64,000 nt of DNA from Paenibacillus sp. 1011MAR3C5 (GCF_003591485.1 NZ_QZCF01000013.1:24049-88048); one strand, 5' to 3'. Positions 17,042-26,184 are shown, counted from the stretch's first letter. Numbers and translations are program-made. Notes: generated from the sequence alone by a model not told the origin.

Positions 17042-17428
17042 CTGGCAATAATCAATAATTTCGCTTCTGCGTACAATTCCGATAAAATGATCGCGATCGT
17101 CCACGACCGGCACAAAGTTCTGCACTTTGGCAAGTGAGATCAGATCGTCCATATTAGCATCAATATTCACCGTCTTATTGTTAATCCGCAGCGGTACGTC
17201 GATCAGCTTCACCTTATAGGAGCTGTCGAACGTCAGATCCGGACGGTTCTTCATGAACCATAGCAGATCTCCCTCTGTAACCGTGCCGATATATCCGCCA
17301 TCTTCATTAATGATGGGAACGGCAGAATAGCGGTGATATTCCATGCGCTCCAGCGCCTGTCTGAGCGTCGCGTCATGCGGCAGACATACGACCTCATGCT
17401 TCGGCAGCAGGAAAAAGGCAATATTCAT
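17018..17428 (-). CDS. CBS-domain pair protein
   Basis: A small cytoplasmic protein of about 136 residues built from two CBS motifs (about residues 15-65 and 80-130), a module that usually binds adenine nucleotides such as AMP, ATP or c-di-AMP. No enzymatic domain is attached. The ATG at 17428 (MNIAFFLLPK) is preferred; a GTG at 17440 overlapping the stop of the upstream LCP gene is an alternative. Co-transcription with the LCP gene is likely. The ligand is unknown. Confidence 0.85.
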   Translation of the reverse strand: MNIAFFLLPKHEVVCLPHDATLRQALERMEYHRYSAVPIINEDGGYIGTVTEGDLLWFMKNRPDLTFDSSYKVKLIDVPLRINNKTVNIDANMDDLISLAKVQNFVPVVDDRDHFIGIVRRSEIIDYCQKGLSQRI

Positions 17429-17436
17429 CCTTCCAT

Positions 17437-18486
17437 TCACTCCGTTTCATGCACCGACGACGCACTAGAGAGCGCTTCTACCTCTTTCTTGCTGTCTTGA
17501 TATTTCGGAGGAAGAATCAAGCTTCCTGCTTTCGTGTCGGCGTTCAACCAGTTTTTGATCATCAGCTGGACCCCAGCCAGGTCGTCTTCATTGGCAAAAT
17601 AATACCAAGCTCCTCCGGCTTCCAGCCTGTGGCCTTCGCCCAGAATCGTCTGACTGTACATGTTGCGGTTCTTCGACTGCACCATGCTTTGGGCCAAATC
17701 AACCAGCTTGCCCGGCTGCATATCCGTGCTGAAGTTCTCGCCCATGATGTCCAGAAGCTCCGGAACCTTGCTCCATTGCTTCATCGCGGATGCCTTCTCT
17801 ATCATAGCATGAAGGAACTGCGAATGTCTCTCCGTACGGCTCATATCGCCGCCGGCATCCTCGCGGTAACGCACGAAATTCAGCGCATCGTTGCCGTTAT
17901 ACAGGTCTTGCCCGCCTTTGATGGTAAATTTCTCATGGTACGGGTCCTTGTTTACAATATCCTCTTCAATCGGAAGCGCAATACCGCCCAATGCGTCAAT
18001 TGCGGCGCGGAACCCTTCGAAGTTAATGGAAGCATAATAATTGACCGGCGCATCGAGGAACTTCTCGACCGTATCCATCGACATGCCCGCTCCGCCGAAG
18101 GCATAAGCGTGGTTAATCTTGTCTTCACGATCCCTGCCGACAATCTCCACATACATATCCCGCGGAATCGACACAAGCAGCATATTGCCGTCGTTTGGAC
18201 GTACGACCGTATAGATTAGCGTATCCGACCGCCCGACCTCCTTGCCGCGCTGGTCGACGCCAAGCAGCAGCACCGAGAACGGATCTTGTTTGGTTTTGTC
18301 GACATTGACCGGCTTGGGCTCGCGCCCTTCAATCGGCTTATACGTGTTCTCCAGCCGCTTCTCCACCTCGCCCTGCAGGAACCAGTCGAAGCCCATCATA
18401 GCCAGCGCACCGCGGTTAAAGTAGGCCAGTGATAAAATGACGAGAGCGACTGCACTAATGATATAGGCCCGTTTATATTTCTTCAT
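17437..18486 (-). CDS. LytR-CpsA-Psr family cell-wall ligase
   Basis: LCP proteins transfer anionic glycopolymers such as teichoic acids from lipid carriers to peptidoglycan. An N-terminal membrane helix (about residues 7-24) is followed by the LCP domain with the conserved DTLIYTVVRP, SIPRDMYVEI, KINHAYAFGG and VRYREDAGGD regions; the catalytic-site arginines and aspartates are in place. It is 349 residues, normal for the family. Which polymer it attaches is not shown. Confidence 0.93.
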   Translation of the reverse strand: MKKYKRAYIISAVALVILSLAYFNRGALAMMGFDWFLQGEVEKRLENTYKPIEGREPKPVNVDKTKQDPFSVLLLGVDQRGKEVGRSDTLIYTVVRPNDGNMLLVSIPRDMYVEIVGRDREDKINHAYAFGGAGMSMDTVEKFLDAPVNYYASINFEGFRAAIDALGGIALPIEEDIVNKDPYHEKFTIKGGQDLYNGNDALNFVRYREDAGGDMSRTERHSQFLHAMIEKASAMKQWSKVPELLDIMGENFSTDMQPGKLVDLAQSMVQSKNRNMYSQTILGEGHRLEAGGAWYYFANEDDLAGVQLMIKNWLNADTKAGSLILPPKYQDSKKEVEALSSASSVHETE

Positions 18487-18710
18487 ATCCTACCATTCTC
18501 TCCATTCCGATATCTCTTTTTGTCGATTTAGTTGTGATATACCCCTTTTTATTTTAGACGAAGCAAAGCCCAAGCAGGTTACAAACCCGTTACAATTCAT
18601 TCGTTCCATTCTTGGGAAAGATTTGCTATAGTAGAGGGGTCTATTGCTAGTCCTAACCGAATATATTGGTTATATAACGAAGATGATCAGAAAGGGATGA
18701 ACTTATCTCC

Positions 18711-19064
18711 ATGCAGCCCATTCAAGTCAATCCAGACCCGTCATCGACCGGACTGGACCCGAAGATAGCCGCATTGCTCTGTTACTTGGCCGGATTTATT
18801 ACAGGCATCCTATTTCTGGCGATTGAGAAGCAGAGCCGGTTCGTCAAATTTCATGCCATGCAGTCTACAGCTGTCTTTGTCATCTTGGTGGCCGTCCACC
18901 TCATCCTAGGCGTCATTCCGATAATTGGCATTCTTGTCTCCTTTATTCTGACTCCGCTTACCTTCATTCTCTGGATCGCGCTGATGCTTCTCGCGCTTCA
19001 GGGCAAGCAGTTCAAGCTGCCTTATATCGGTGAGTGGTCGGAGCAGCAAATCGGCAAGTTCTAA
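18711..19064 (+). CDS. DUF4870 / Tic20-like small membrane protein
   Basis: A 117-residue protein with three hydrophobic segments (about residues 20-38, 52-78 and 80-100) and the family features LAGFITGILFL and FVKFHAMQS. Its function is unknown. It is divergent from the LCP gene across 224 bases; AAAGGGATG lies upstream of the ATG and a strong terminator follows. Confidence 0.85.
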   Translation: MQPIQVNPDPSSTGLDPKIAALLCYLAGFITGILFLAIEKQSRFVKFHAMQSTAVFVILVAVHLILGVIPIIGILVSFILTPLTFILWIALMLLALQGKQFKLPYIGEWSEQQIGKF

Positions 19065-19096
19065 GCATACGTACACTTGTGGCAGCAATCCTCAAT

Positions 19097-19140
19097 AAGA
19101 AGAGAAACCCGCCATCTAGACGGGTTTCTCTTCTTTTCTT
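19097..19140 (+). terminator. Rho-independent terminator of the DUF4870 gene
   Basis: Perfect 15-bp stem (19097-19111 with 19121-19135), 9-base loop, followed by a pyrimidine/U-rich tail. The mrp operon converges from the other side. Confidence 0.9.
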
Positions 19141-19169
19141 CTATAGTAGCGGCTGTCCAGGGCGCAGAA

Positions 19170-19193
19170 GAGGCTGTGCTCCCGCACAGCCTC
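19170..19193 (-). terminator. probable terminator of the mrp operon
   Basis: Perfect 10-bp stem (GAGGCTGTGC and its complement) with a 4-base loop, 11 bases past mrpG. The U tract on the minus strand is poor. Confidence 0.5.
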
Positions 19194-19203
19194 CTAGTGA
19201 CAG

Positions 19204-19584
19204 CTACCCGCTCTTCCCGCTGTCCTTCTGCTCCATCCGCTTCCTCTCCGTCTTCAGATCATCCTGCACGCTGCCCTTCCATAGCGACACACCGGAACGA
19301 TAAGCCGCGCGTCCGTTCAGATGCCCGGCTACCGGCGAGGTGATGAATACAAACACAATCCCAAGCAGCAACTTAATGCTGATATGATTCTCGAATGCCC
19401 AAAAGTACAGAAATCCGCCAAACAAGATAAGGAGCACGCCCATTGTCGCGCTTTTGGTCGCAGCATGGGATCGCAGATATACATCCGGCAGCCTGATGAG
19501 ACCGAAGACGCTGATCACGCAGACGATTGCTCCAAGTAAGATAAGTATGCCAATCAGCCACTCACCGATCATCCCCAGACTCAA
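19204..19584 (-). CDS. mrpG: Mrp antiporter subunit G
   Basis: Small membrane subunit of the Mrp-type monovalent cation/proton antiporter. About three membrane helices are followed by a charged C-terminal tail (residues 105-126). The signature LIRLPDVYLRSHAATKS is typical of MnhG/MrpG. The start is a TTG with GAGGGGTG upstream, overlapping the end of mrpF by 23 bases. Last gene of the operon. Confidence 0.93.
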   Translation of the reverse strand: MSLGMIGEWLIGILILLGAIVCVISVFGLIRLPDVYLRSHAATKSATMGVLLILFGGFLYFWAFENHISIKLLLGIVFVFITSPVAGHLNGRAAYRSGVSLWKGSVQDDLKTERKRMEQKDSGKSG

Positions 19585-19846
19585 GGACTACACCCCTCTC
19601 TATATATCTCGCGAATGCTGTCGTGCCGATGAACGTCAGAATGCCGAGAAGCAGAATAATATCGAAGTAGGCTGTCGTCCGGAGCAGTATGCCCAGCACC
19701 GCGATCGTCGCCAGCAGCAGAATGCCAATGGTGTCGAGCGCTGCGATCCGGTCCGGTATGGACGGGCCCTTGAGCAGACGGTACAGAGCGCCGATAATAG
19801 CCAGCGACAACAAAATAAGTGCAGACAGCAGCAATCCTTCCATCAT
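19562..19846 (-). CDS. mrpF: Mrp antiporter subunit F
   Basis: Three-helix membrane subunit of the Mrp complex (94 residues), with the family motif GPSIPDRIAALDTIG. The start is the ATG at 19846 overlapping the mrpE stop; GGAGGTG lies 8 bases before it. The frame is open further upstream, but that part is a shadow of mrpE. Confidence 0.93.
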   Translation of the reverse strand: MMEGLLLSALILLSLAIIGALYRLLKGPSIPDRIAALDTIGILLLATIAVLGILLRTTAYFDIILLLGILTFIGTTAFARYIERGVVLESGDDR

Positions 19847-20181
19847 GCGCGCGTCACCTCCATGATGGCTCGTTCGAATGAGTTTTTGATTTGATGGGAT
19901 AATTGCTCCGCATCCTCTATATCCATCGCATGAATATACAGCGTCTCCCCGTCGCCCGCTACATCCAGCGTAAGCGTTCCGGGCGTCAGACAAATCAGGC
20001 AGGAGAGCAGCGTAATTTCCCAATTCGACTTCAGCTCCGTCTTCATTGCGAAGATGCCAGGCCGGATGGAAAGCTTCGGCTGCAGGATTTGCCTCAGTAC
20101 GACGTAACTGGATATGAACAATTCCCTATTAAAGATAAATAACAGCTTAACCCCTGCCCATGTCCGCTTCAGTATAACCAT
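19843..20181 (-). CDS. mrpE: Mrp antiporter subunit E, short N-terminus
   Basis: Subunit E of the Mrp complex, with the conserved stretch PKLSIRPGIFAMKTELKSNW and LTPGTLTLDV followed by LYIHAMDIEDAE. It is 112 residues where MrpE is usually about 158. The roughly 45 residues of the first hydrophobic segment are missing. This is not a start-site error: nine codons upstream the frame meets a TGA, no alternative start codon lies between, and AAGGAG sits 8 bases before the ATG. mrpD stops 5 bases before it. Confidence 0.9.
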   Translation of the reverse strand: MVILKRTWAGVKLLFIFNRELFISSYVVLRQILQPKLSIRPGIFAMKTELKSNWEITLLSCLICLTPGTLTLDVAGDGETLYIHAMDIEDAEQLSHQIKNSFERAIMEVTRA

Positions 20182-20186
20182 CTCAT

Positions 20187-21677
20187 CTACTCCTTTAGCA
20201 CCGCGTCAATATAGATAGCCGGCTGCACTAGGGTCTGGCCCGCTTCCGATACGAATCCGTACACCCATTCCGCCCCGAGCCCCATTGCAATCACGAGCAC
20301 AAACAGGCCAGCCCCAGACCAGAGCTTCATCCGGTAATCCGACGCTCTTACCGGCACAGTCCCAGCTATAGCCATACGTTCCTTGCCCCAGAACGCCGCC
20401 ATAAAGATGCGGATCAAGGAATACAGTACGACGAAGCTGGAGGCGACGGATAGCGCCGCAAGCACATAGTTCTCCGCCGCGAAGCCGCCGCGTATGATCA
20501 TCAGCTTGCCGGCGAAGCCGCTGAGCGGCGGTATGCCTGCGATCGCCAGAGCGGTGACGAAGAACATCCAGCCGAGATAAGGATGACGCTTGATCAGCCC
20601 TCCCATCTCGGACAGCTTCTTCGTCCCTGCGGCCGCGATGATCATGCCGCCAAGCAGGAAGAGCAGTGCTTTGCCGATCATATCATGGAGCAGATAGAAC
20701 ACTGTCCCGTCCAGCGCATCCTTATTGGCAGAGACGAGACCGAATGCAATAAAGCCGACACTGATGACGACATTGTAATTCAGAATGCGCGGAATGTCCT
20801 TGTAAGCCAGTGCCCCGATTGCACCCAGCACCATTGTCGCCCCTGCCATCCAGCCGATCCATGTATGCGTAGTGGATGGATCGTGATAGAAGATGAGCGT
20901 AAAGGTGCGAAGCAGCGCATACAAACCAACCTTGGTGAGCAATGCAGCAAAGATCGTGCGAATTGCGGCAGGCGGCGCGCCATAGGAGCCCGGAAGCCAG
21001 AAGAACAGGAACAATCCGGCCTTCAGTGCAAATACGATCATGAACAGCATAGCAATGACGTTCAGGATACCGCCTTGCCCCGCTTCTGCGACACGCACGG
21101 ACAGATCAGCCATATTCAGCGCACCGGTTACACCGTACAGATACGCAACCGCGGCTACAAATAAGGCGGAGGACAGAATGTTAATCAGTATATATTTGAG
21201 CGATTCTCTTAATTGAAGCTTCGTGCCTCCAAGTACGATGAGCGCATAGGAGGAAATCAACATGACCTCGAAGCAGACGAACAGGTTGAAGATATCCCCC
21301 GTCAGGAACGAACCGCTGACACCCACCAGCAAGAATTGAAACAACGGATAATAATAATGCTTCTCCCGCTCCTCTCCGATGCTTCGGAAGGAGTAGAACA
21401 GGCAGAACAAGCCGATGACCGCTGTTGCCAGAACGAGCAGCGCCGCAAGCATATCCGCTACAAATATAATGCCGTATGGAGGCGCCCAGCCGCCCATATA
21501 CAGCGTCTGAATGCCCTCCGACTTTACCTGATAGAGAATGTAAGCGGCGACTGCCACATTCGCTATTCCGCTTATACCGCTAATCCAGCGTTGCAGCGGA
21601 ATACGCCCTTTCAAGAAAACGAGGATGACTGCCGTCAGCAACGGGATGATGAGAGGAAGAACCAACGTATTATTCAT
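20187..21677 (-). CDS. mrpD: Mrp antiporter subunit D
   Basis: Large proton-translocating subunit related to NuoM/NuoN (Proton_antipo_M family), 496 residues with about 14 membrane helices. Conserved charged residues lie within helices (for example FEVMLISSYAL, FALKAGLFLFFWLPG and HDMIGKALLFL). It overlaps mrpC by 8 bases. It works with MrpA in proton/cation exchange at the cell membrane. Confidence 0.96.
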   Translation of the reverse strand: MNNTLVLPLIIPLLTAVILVFLKGRIPLQRWISGISGIANVAVAAYILYQVKSEGIQTLYMGGWAPPYGIIFVADMLAALLVLATAVIGLFCLFYSFRSIGEEREKHYYYPLFQFLLVGVSGSFLTGDIFNLFVCFEVMLISSYALIVLGGTKLQLRESLKYILINILSSALFVAAVAYLYGVTGALNMADLSVRVAEAGQGGILNVIAMLFMIVFALKAGLFLFFWLPGSYGAPPAAIRTIFAALLTKVGLYALLRTFTLIFYHDPSTTHTWIGWMAGATMVLGAIGALAYKDIPRILNYNVVISVGFIAFGLVSANKDALDGTVFYLLHDMIGKALLFLLGGMIIAAAGTKKLSEMGGLIKRHPYLGWMFFVTALAIAGIPPLSGFAGKLMIIRGGFAAENYVLAALSVASSFVVLYSLIRIFMAAFWGKERMAIAGTVPVRASDYRMKLWSGAGLFVLVIAMGLGAEWVYGFVSEAGQTLVQPAIYIDAVLKE

Positions 21678-22008
21678 TCTTCTCCCCCCTTAGCTGTTCC
21701 ATATCATCTGTCCCAAGCTTTTGATAAGCTTTGTAAGCAAGCACGATGAAAAAAGAGGTAACGCCGAAGCTGATGACGATGGACGTCAATATGAGCGCCT
21801 GCGGCAATGGATCGACATACGACTCCGCATGCTCGCCAAGCAGCGGCGCTGAGCCTGTCTTAAGGCGCGACATTGTCAGCAGCAGCAGATGAACGCCATG
21901 CGTCAGGAAGGACGTGCCCAGAATGATGCGCAGCAGGCTTTTGGACAGAATCAGATAGACACCTACGGTGAATAACACGCCGATCGTCAAGGACATATAC
22001 AGTTCCAT
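21670..22008 (-). CDS. mrpC: Mrp antiporter subunit C
   Basis: NuoK-like membrane subunit of 112 residues with three helices. Typical features are GVYLILSKSLLRIILG and DPLPQALILTSIVISFGVTSF. It starts directly after the mrpA stop (TAG ATG) and overlaps mrpD. Confidence 0.96.
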   Translation of the reverse strand: MELYMSLTIGVLFTVGVYLILSKSLLRIILGTSFLTHGVHLLLLTMSRLKTGSAPLLGEHAESYVDPLPQALILTSIVISFGVTSFFIVLAYKAYQKLGTDDMEQLRGEKNE

Positions 22009-24879
22009 CTATTGATCCCTCCCGATCGTAAAGATAATCGTCATGGCGACCCCGATAACCGTCAGATAGACACCAAGATCGAACAACGTCGCCGTTGCCA
22101 GCTCCAGCTCGCCAATGACCGGAAGATCGAAGTAATCAAAGGTATGGCTGAGGAATGGCGCGTCAAAGAAGAAAGAACCGATTCCCGTCAGCAAGGCGAT
22201 AACAATACCAAGTGCAGTCAATCTCTGAAAATTAAGCGGTACAACTTTATCCACCGATTTCATGCCGTACGCCATACCCAGCAGCAGCAGTGCAGCAGAT
22301 GCCATCAAGGCTCCGATGAATCCGCCGCCGGGATGGTTATGTCCCATATAGAACATGTACAGGGAAAACCCAAGAATAATCACAATCGCCAGCTTCGCCA
22401 TCGTCTTCAAGATCATATCATTGCTCTTGAACCCGTTAAGCGGAAGGTTCTTCCCCGATTGCAACAACGAGCCCTCTATCCCATCCTCCTTCAGCTTTAG
22501 CATGATCATGGCATAGATGCCGAATGAGGCAATGCCAAGCACGACAATCTCCAGCATCGTATCGAAGCCGCGGAAGTCCACAAGGATGACATTGACGACG
22601 TTTTTGCCGCCCGCGAGCTTATAACTATTTTCCAGGAAATAATGAGAAATCGATTCAAACGGCTTCGTACCGCTTGCGCTAAGAGCAACAAGCGTCATCA
22701 CTACGCCTACCCCAAGCGCAATTATAAAGTTCCCGAGCTTGAATCGAAGCGATACAAGCTCCTTCTTCAACTTCGGCAAGTGATAGAAGCATAGCAGGAA
22801 CAAAGCTACCGAGACCGTCTCCACACTTAGCTGCGTCAACGCCAGATCCGGCGCTCTGAAGATAACGAAGAACAACGAGACGAGATACCCCACTGCCCCT
22901 GTCAAGATAATCGCCATCAACCGCGAATTGACGAACAACACAGCAATTGACGCGATAACGAGCGCGATCATGACCGCCGCTTCGTAGAAGCTCATATCTG
23001 CAAAGCTCGACATATCCAGCTGGAAGGCATCCTGCGTGAATAGAGTCAGGCCAATCGCCAGAATCAGAAAGGCAAAGATATAGATCAGGTAATGACGGAT
23101 GGATCCCGTCATATATACCCTTGTAATGGCATGGGATACACGGTCGATCATACGAAGGCCGCCGTCGTAGCTCCGGTTCAGGGTTGCTTTGGCGAATAAA
23201 GGCTGATTCAGCACAGCTGTCCGCTTATGAATAAAGAACAGGATGAGACCGATTGCCACGACTCCAGCCGTCATGAACAGCTCCATCGTAAAGCCATGCC
23301 ATAGGTCGATGGACACCAAGAACTGCTCACCCGGACCAAGCAGTCCTGGATGGACGGCAGCCATAGCCGGCTCGATAAGCGAATAGGATGCCAAATTCGG
23401 GAATAACCCGAATACGATAGCGAGTGTGGCTAGCACCACCGGCGATAGCAGCAGGCCAAGCGGCGCTTCATGCGGCTGCTTCTCCAGCTTATCGAACTGA
23501 GGCTTGCCACCGAACGTGCGGAAGACAATCAGCATGCTGTATACAAATGTGAAGATGCTGGCCACCCATGCGATAACCGGGAATAGCGTTCCCCATACAT
23601 CCATGCCGTACAGGTCCATGTTTCGTATATTCAACACGGCGGTAAAGAACATCTCCTTGCTGAGGAAACCATTGAACGGCGGAATGCCGGCCATAGAGAA
23701 CGACCCTATCATCGCAATAGTGAAGGTGATCGGCATGACGGACATTAGTCCGCCAAGCTTGCGGATATCCCTCGTCCCCGTCTCATGATCGACAATGCCG
23801 ACGACCATAAACAAAGCGCCCTTGAAAATGGCGTGATTCAGCAGGTGAAAAACGGCGGCCATTGTCGCTTTGCTGAAGAACTCAGCTTGTGGCGTCCCTG
23901 CGTATAGAGCTGCTGCCGAGCCAAGACCGAATAAGCTCATGATCAGTCCCAGCTGACTGATCGTGGAGAAGGCCAGCATTGACTTTAGATCGACTTGCTT
24001 CAACGCGCGATATGAACCATAGACCAGCGTCAACAAGCCAAGTCCGGAGACCAGCCATAGCCATAACGCCTCTCCTGCGAAGATCGGGCTCATGCGCGCT
24101 ACCAGATAGATACCCGCCTTCACCATCGTTGCAGAATGGAGATAAGCGCTGACCGGTGTCGGCGCCTCCATCGCATCCGGCAGCCAGATATGGAAAGGAA
24201 ATTGCGCTGATTTCGTAAACGCCCCGAGCAGAATCAGGAGCATCGCCGGAATAAACAGATCATGTCCCGCAATCGCCGCGGCATCGCCAATCAGCTCCCG
24301 GATACTGAATGTACCGGACATCACGTACAGCAGCAGGAAGCCCGCGAACATCGCTAAACCGCCGAATACCGTAATAAGCAGCGACTTCAACGCCCCATAA
24401 TTCGATTTCTCCCGCTCATGCCAGAAGGCAATCAACAGGAATGACGATATGCTCGTCAACTCCCAGAATCCGTACAGCACCATCAGATTGTCCGACAGCA
24501 CAAGTCCTAGCATCGCCCCCATGAACAGCATCAAGCTGACATAGAAGCGAACAAGCTTCTCCTTGTTCTTATTCAGATAGAAGATGGAATACAAGAGCAC
24601 CAGAGATCCGATTCCCGTTATCAGGAGCGAGAACAGCAGCGACAGTCCGTCTGCATAGACATGTACATTCACGCCTAGTGACGGCATCCATGAGATCGTC
24701 CCCTCTTGGGGCCCCTGTTCCCGTATAACAGGAATGAGACTCAGCATATACGCGAACAGTACCGCCGGCACCGGCAGCATCAGCCATCCCACATGGACGC
24801 GCGGAAGCAGCTTGTGCAGAATAGGCGCGCCAATCGCGAATAGAAAAGGCAAAATAATGGCGAGATGAAGAATAACCAA
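22009..24879 (-). CDS. mrpA: Mrp antiporter subunit A fused to subunit B
   Basis: NuoL-like main subunit. Residues 1 to about 500 hold the proton-translocating core (SAYLHSATMVKAGIYL, NHAIFKGALFM), followed by the MrpA-specific MbhD/MbhE-like part (VNSRLMAIILTGAVGYLVS). The last 140 or so residues are a complete MrpB domain (GHNHPGGGFIGALMASAALL), so A and B form one polypeptide of about 956 residues and no separate mrpB exists. Such A' fusions are known in group-2 Mrp operons. The TTG at 24879 is chosen because AGGAGG lies 7 bases upstream; the ATG at 24906 would swallow that site. Confidence 0.95.
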   Translation of the reverse strand: MVILHLAIILPFLFAIGAPILHKLLPRVHVGWLMLPVPAVLFAYMLSLIPVIREQGPQEGTISWMPSLGVNVHVYADGLSLLFSLLITGIGSLVLLYSIFYLNKNKEKLVRFYVSLMLFMGAMLGLVLSDNLMVLYGFWELTSISSFLLIAFWHEREKSNYGALKSLLITVFGGLAMFAGFLLLYVMSGTFSIRELIGDAAAIAGHDLFIPAMLLILLGAFTKSAQFPFHIWLPDAMEAPTPVSAYLHSATMVKAGIYLVARMSPIFAGEALWLWLVSGLGLLTLVYGSYRALKQVDLKSMLAFSTISQLGLIMSLFGLGSAAALYAGTPQAEFFSKATMAAVFHLLNHAIFKGALFMVVGIVDHETGTRDIRKLGGLMSVMPITFTIAMIGSFSMAGIPPFNGFLSKEMFFTAVLNIRNMDLYGMDVWGTLFPVIAWVASIFTFVYSMLIVFRTFGGKPQFDKLEKQPHEAPLGLLLSPVVLATLAIVFGLFPNLASYSLIEPAMAAVHPGLLGPGEQFLVSIDLWHGFTMELFMTAGVVAIGLILFFIHKRTAVLNQPLFAKATLNRSYDGGLRMIDRVSHAITRVYMTGSIRHYLIYIFAFLILAIGLTLFTQDAFQLDMSSFADMSFYEAAVMIALVIASIAVLFVNSRLMAIILTGAVGYLVSLFFVIFRAPDLALTQLSVETVSVALFLLCFYHLPKLKKELVSLRFKLGNFIIALGVGVVMTLVALSASGTKPFESISHYFLENSYKLAGGKNVVNVILVDFRGFDTMLEIVVLGIASFGIYAMIMLKLKEDGIEGSLLQSGKNLPLNGFKSNDMILKTMAKLAIVIILGFSLYMFYMGHNHPGGGFIGALMASAALLLLGMAYGMKSVDKVVPLNFQRLTALGIVIALLTGIGSFFFDAPFLSHTFDYFDLPVIGELELATATLFDLGVYLTVIGVAMTIIFTIGRDQ

Positions 24880-24996
24880 GATGCAACCTCCTATTGTAGT
24901 ATCCATAATTCAACAACAGTATTGCCCATCAGAAGGAAAACCAAGCCATACTGCCCAGCTTGATCACCATTTGGATCGGATAACCCCAAAAAAACG

Positions 24997-25023
24997 CAAA
25001 AAGAGCCCGCTGTTGGCAGGCTC
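24997..25023 (-). terminator. intrinsic terminator inside the mrp leader (possible attenuator)
   Basis: Minus-strand hairpin GAGCCTGC, 5-base loop, GCGGGCTC, followed directly by U5 and a second U7 run. It lies about 40 bases after the predicted transcription start and about 120 bases before mrpA, so it sits within the leader and not behind any minus-strand gene. Confidence 0.75.
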
Positions 25024-25067
25024 CTCCACTTCAAACCTATGAATGCTTACGCACAAAATGTAAGTCA

Positions 25068-25096
25068 ATTATAGCTTTCAGCCCATTCGTTGTCAA
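25068..25096 (-). promoter_or_regulatory. perfect-consensus sigma-A promoter of the mrp operon
   Basis: TTGACA (25096-25091), exactly 17 bases, TATAAT (25073-25068) on the minus strand. Every position matches the consensus. The start would be near 25061, with a leader of about 180 bases before mrpA. Confidence 0.88.
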
Positions 25097-25170
25097 AAGA
25101 AATTACCAGCATCGGAATGAAATCAGCACCCCAAGGGGATTACTCATTATAAAAGGAGTGAGTAAAACCT

Positions 25171-25407
25171 GTGCTGAAAACCAAAATAACGTTATGTGCG
25201 ATTCTGTCCTTGTCACTGATTGGCTTAAGCGCAATCGCACACCATCATATCAGAAAGGATCATGATTCCTATTCGATGCATCCTCCTGTACAAGAAGGTT
25301 CTTACAGAATCTACGATGATTACAACTCAAGCCGCGATGGAACGATCTATACACCCTATCAACCGAGAGAATACGTCCGAATCGTTAAGCGATCCGTTCC
25401 TCAATAA
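25171..25407 (+). CDS. small secreted protein of unknown function
   Basis: A 78-residue protein starting at GTG with AAAAGGAG 11 bases upstream. A clear signal peptide (about residues 1-23) ends in AIA, followed by a His-rich AHHHIRKDHD segment and a Tyr/Asp/Arg-rich tail (YRIYDDYNSSRDGTIY). No family is recognised. It is divergent from the mrp operon and upstream of ktrA. The histidine cluster might bind metal, which is speculation. Confidence 0.65.
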   Translation: MLKTKITLCAILSLSLIGLSAIAHHHIRKDHDSYSMHPPVQEGSYRIYDDYNSSRDGTIYTPYQPREYVRIVKRSVPQ

Positions 25408-25521
25408 GCTGAATTTGCCTTTGACAAAAGGAATGTTGTCTCCTATCATGAAACACATCAAGCAAAATTACCAGCATCAGGCTCCTGCTTGAACCCACTA
25501 TTGCCAGGATGTGATTCATTA

Positions 25522-26184
25522 ATGAAGAAACAATTTTTGGTCATTGGCTTGGGACGCTTCGGCTCCAGCCTGACACGCACGCTGATCGAGAACGGCCATG
25601 AAGTGCTGGCAGTTGATAAGAATGAGCACCTTGTGCAGGAGATGGCGTCTACTGCGACCCACGCGCTCCAGGCCGACTGTACGGACGAGTCTGTGCTGCG
25701 CGAACTTGGCGCGAGCAACTTCACGCATGCCATTGTCGCAATCGGCGACGACCTGCAGGCGAGCATTCTGACCACGCTGCTGCTGAAGGACCTTAAGGTG
25801 CCGAAGGTAACGGCCAAAGCCCGCAATGAAATGCACGGGAACGTGCTCAATAAGATCGGTGCGGATTATGTGATCTATCCTGAGCGAGATATGGGCATCC
25901 GGCTGGGTAATCAGCTCAGCTCCGACAACCTGATCGATTATATCGAGTTGTCGCCGGAATACAATCTGTCCGAGATCCTAGCCCCTCCTGCCATGAACGG
26001 TCTATCGCTGAAAGATCTGAACATTCGCGCCCGATACGGATGTACCATTATGGCCATCAAGACAGGTCAAAACATTAACGTATCGCCGAAAGCCGAAGAT
26101 GCGATTCATACCGGAGATATCCTTCTCATTATTGGCAGCTATGATGATATAAGAGATTTGGAGAACGATTATGGACGCCCTTAG
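25522..26184 (+). CDS. ktrA: KtrA/TrkA-type K+ channel regulatory subunit (RCK)
   Basis: Cytoplasmic gating ring of a potassium uptake system. The N-terminal RCK_N Rossmann domain has GLGRFGSSL and the adenosine-binding acidic residue in VLAVDKNE. The C-terminal RCK_C domain (about residues 140-220) binds c-di-AMP in B. subtilis KtrA. The start is placed at MKKQFLVIGLGRFG (25522), giving 220 residues. It overlaps the next gene by 14 bases, forming a ktrAB pair. Confidence 0.93.
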   Translation: MKKQFLVIGLGRFGSSLTRTLIENGHEVLAVDKNEHLVQEMASTATHALQADCTDESVLRELGASNFTHAIVAIGDDLQASILTTLLLKDLKVPKVTAKARNEMHGNVLNKIGADYVIYPERDMGIRLGNQLSSDNLIDYIELSPEYNLSEILAPPAMNGLSLKDLNIRARYGCTIMAIKTGQNINVSPKAEDAIHTGDILLIIGSYDDIRDLENDYGRP

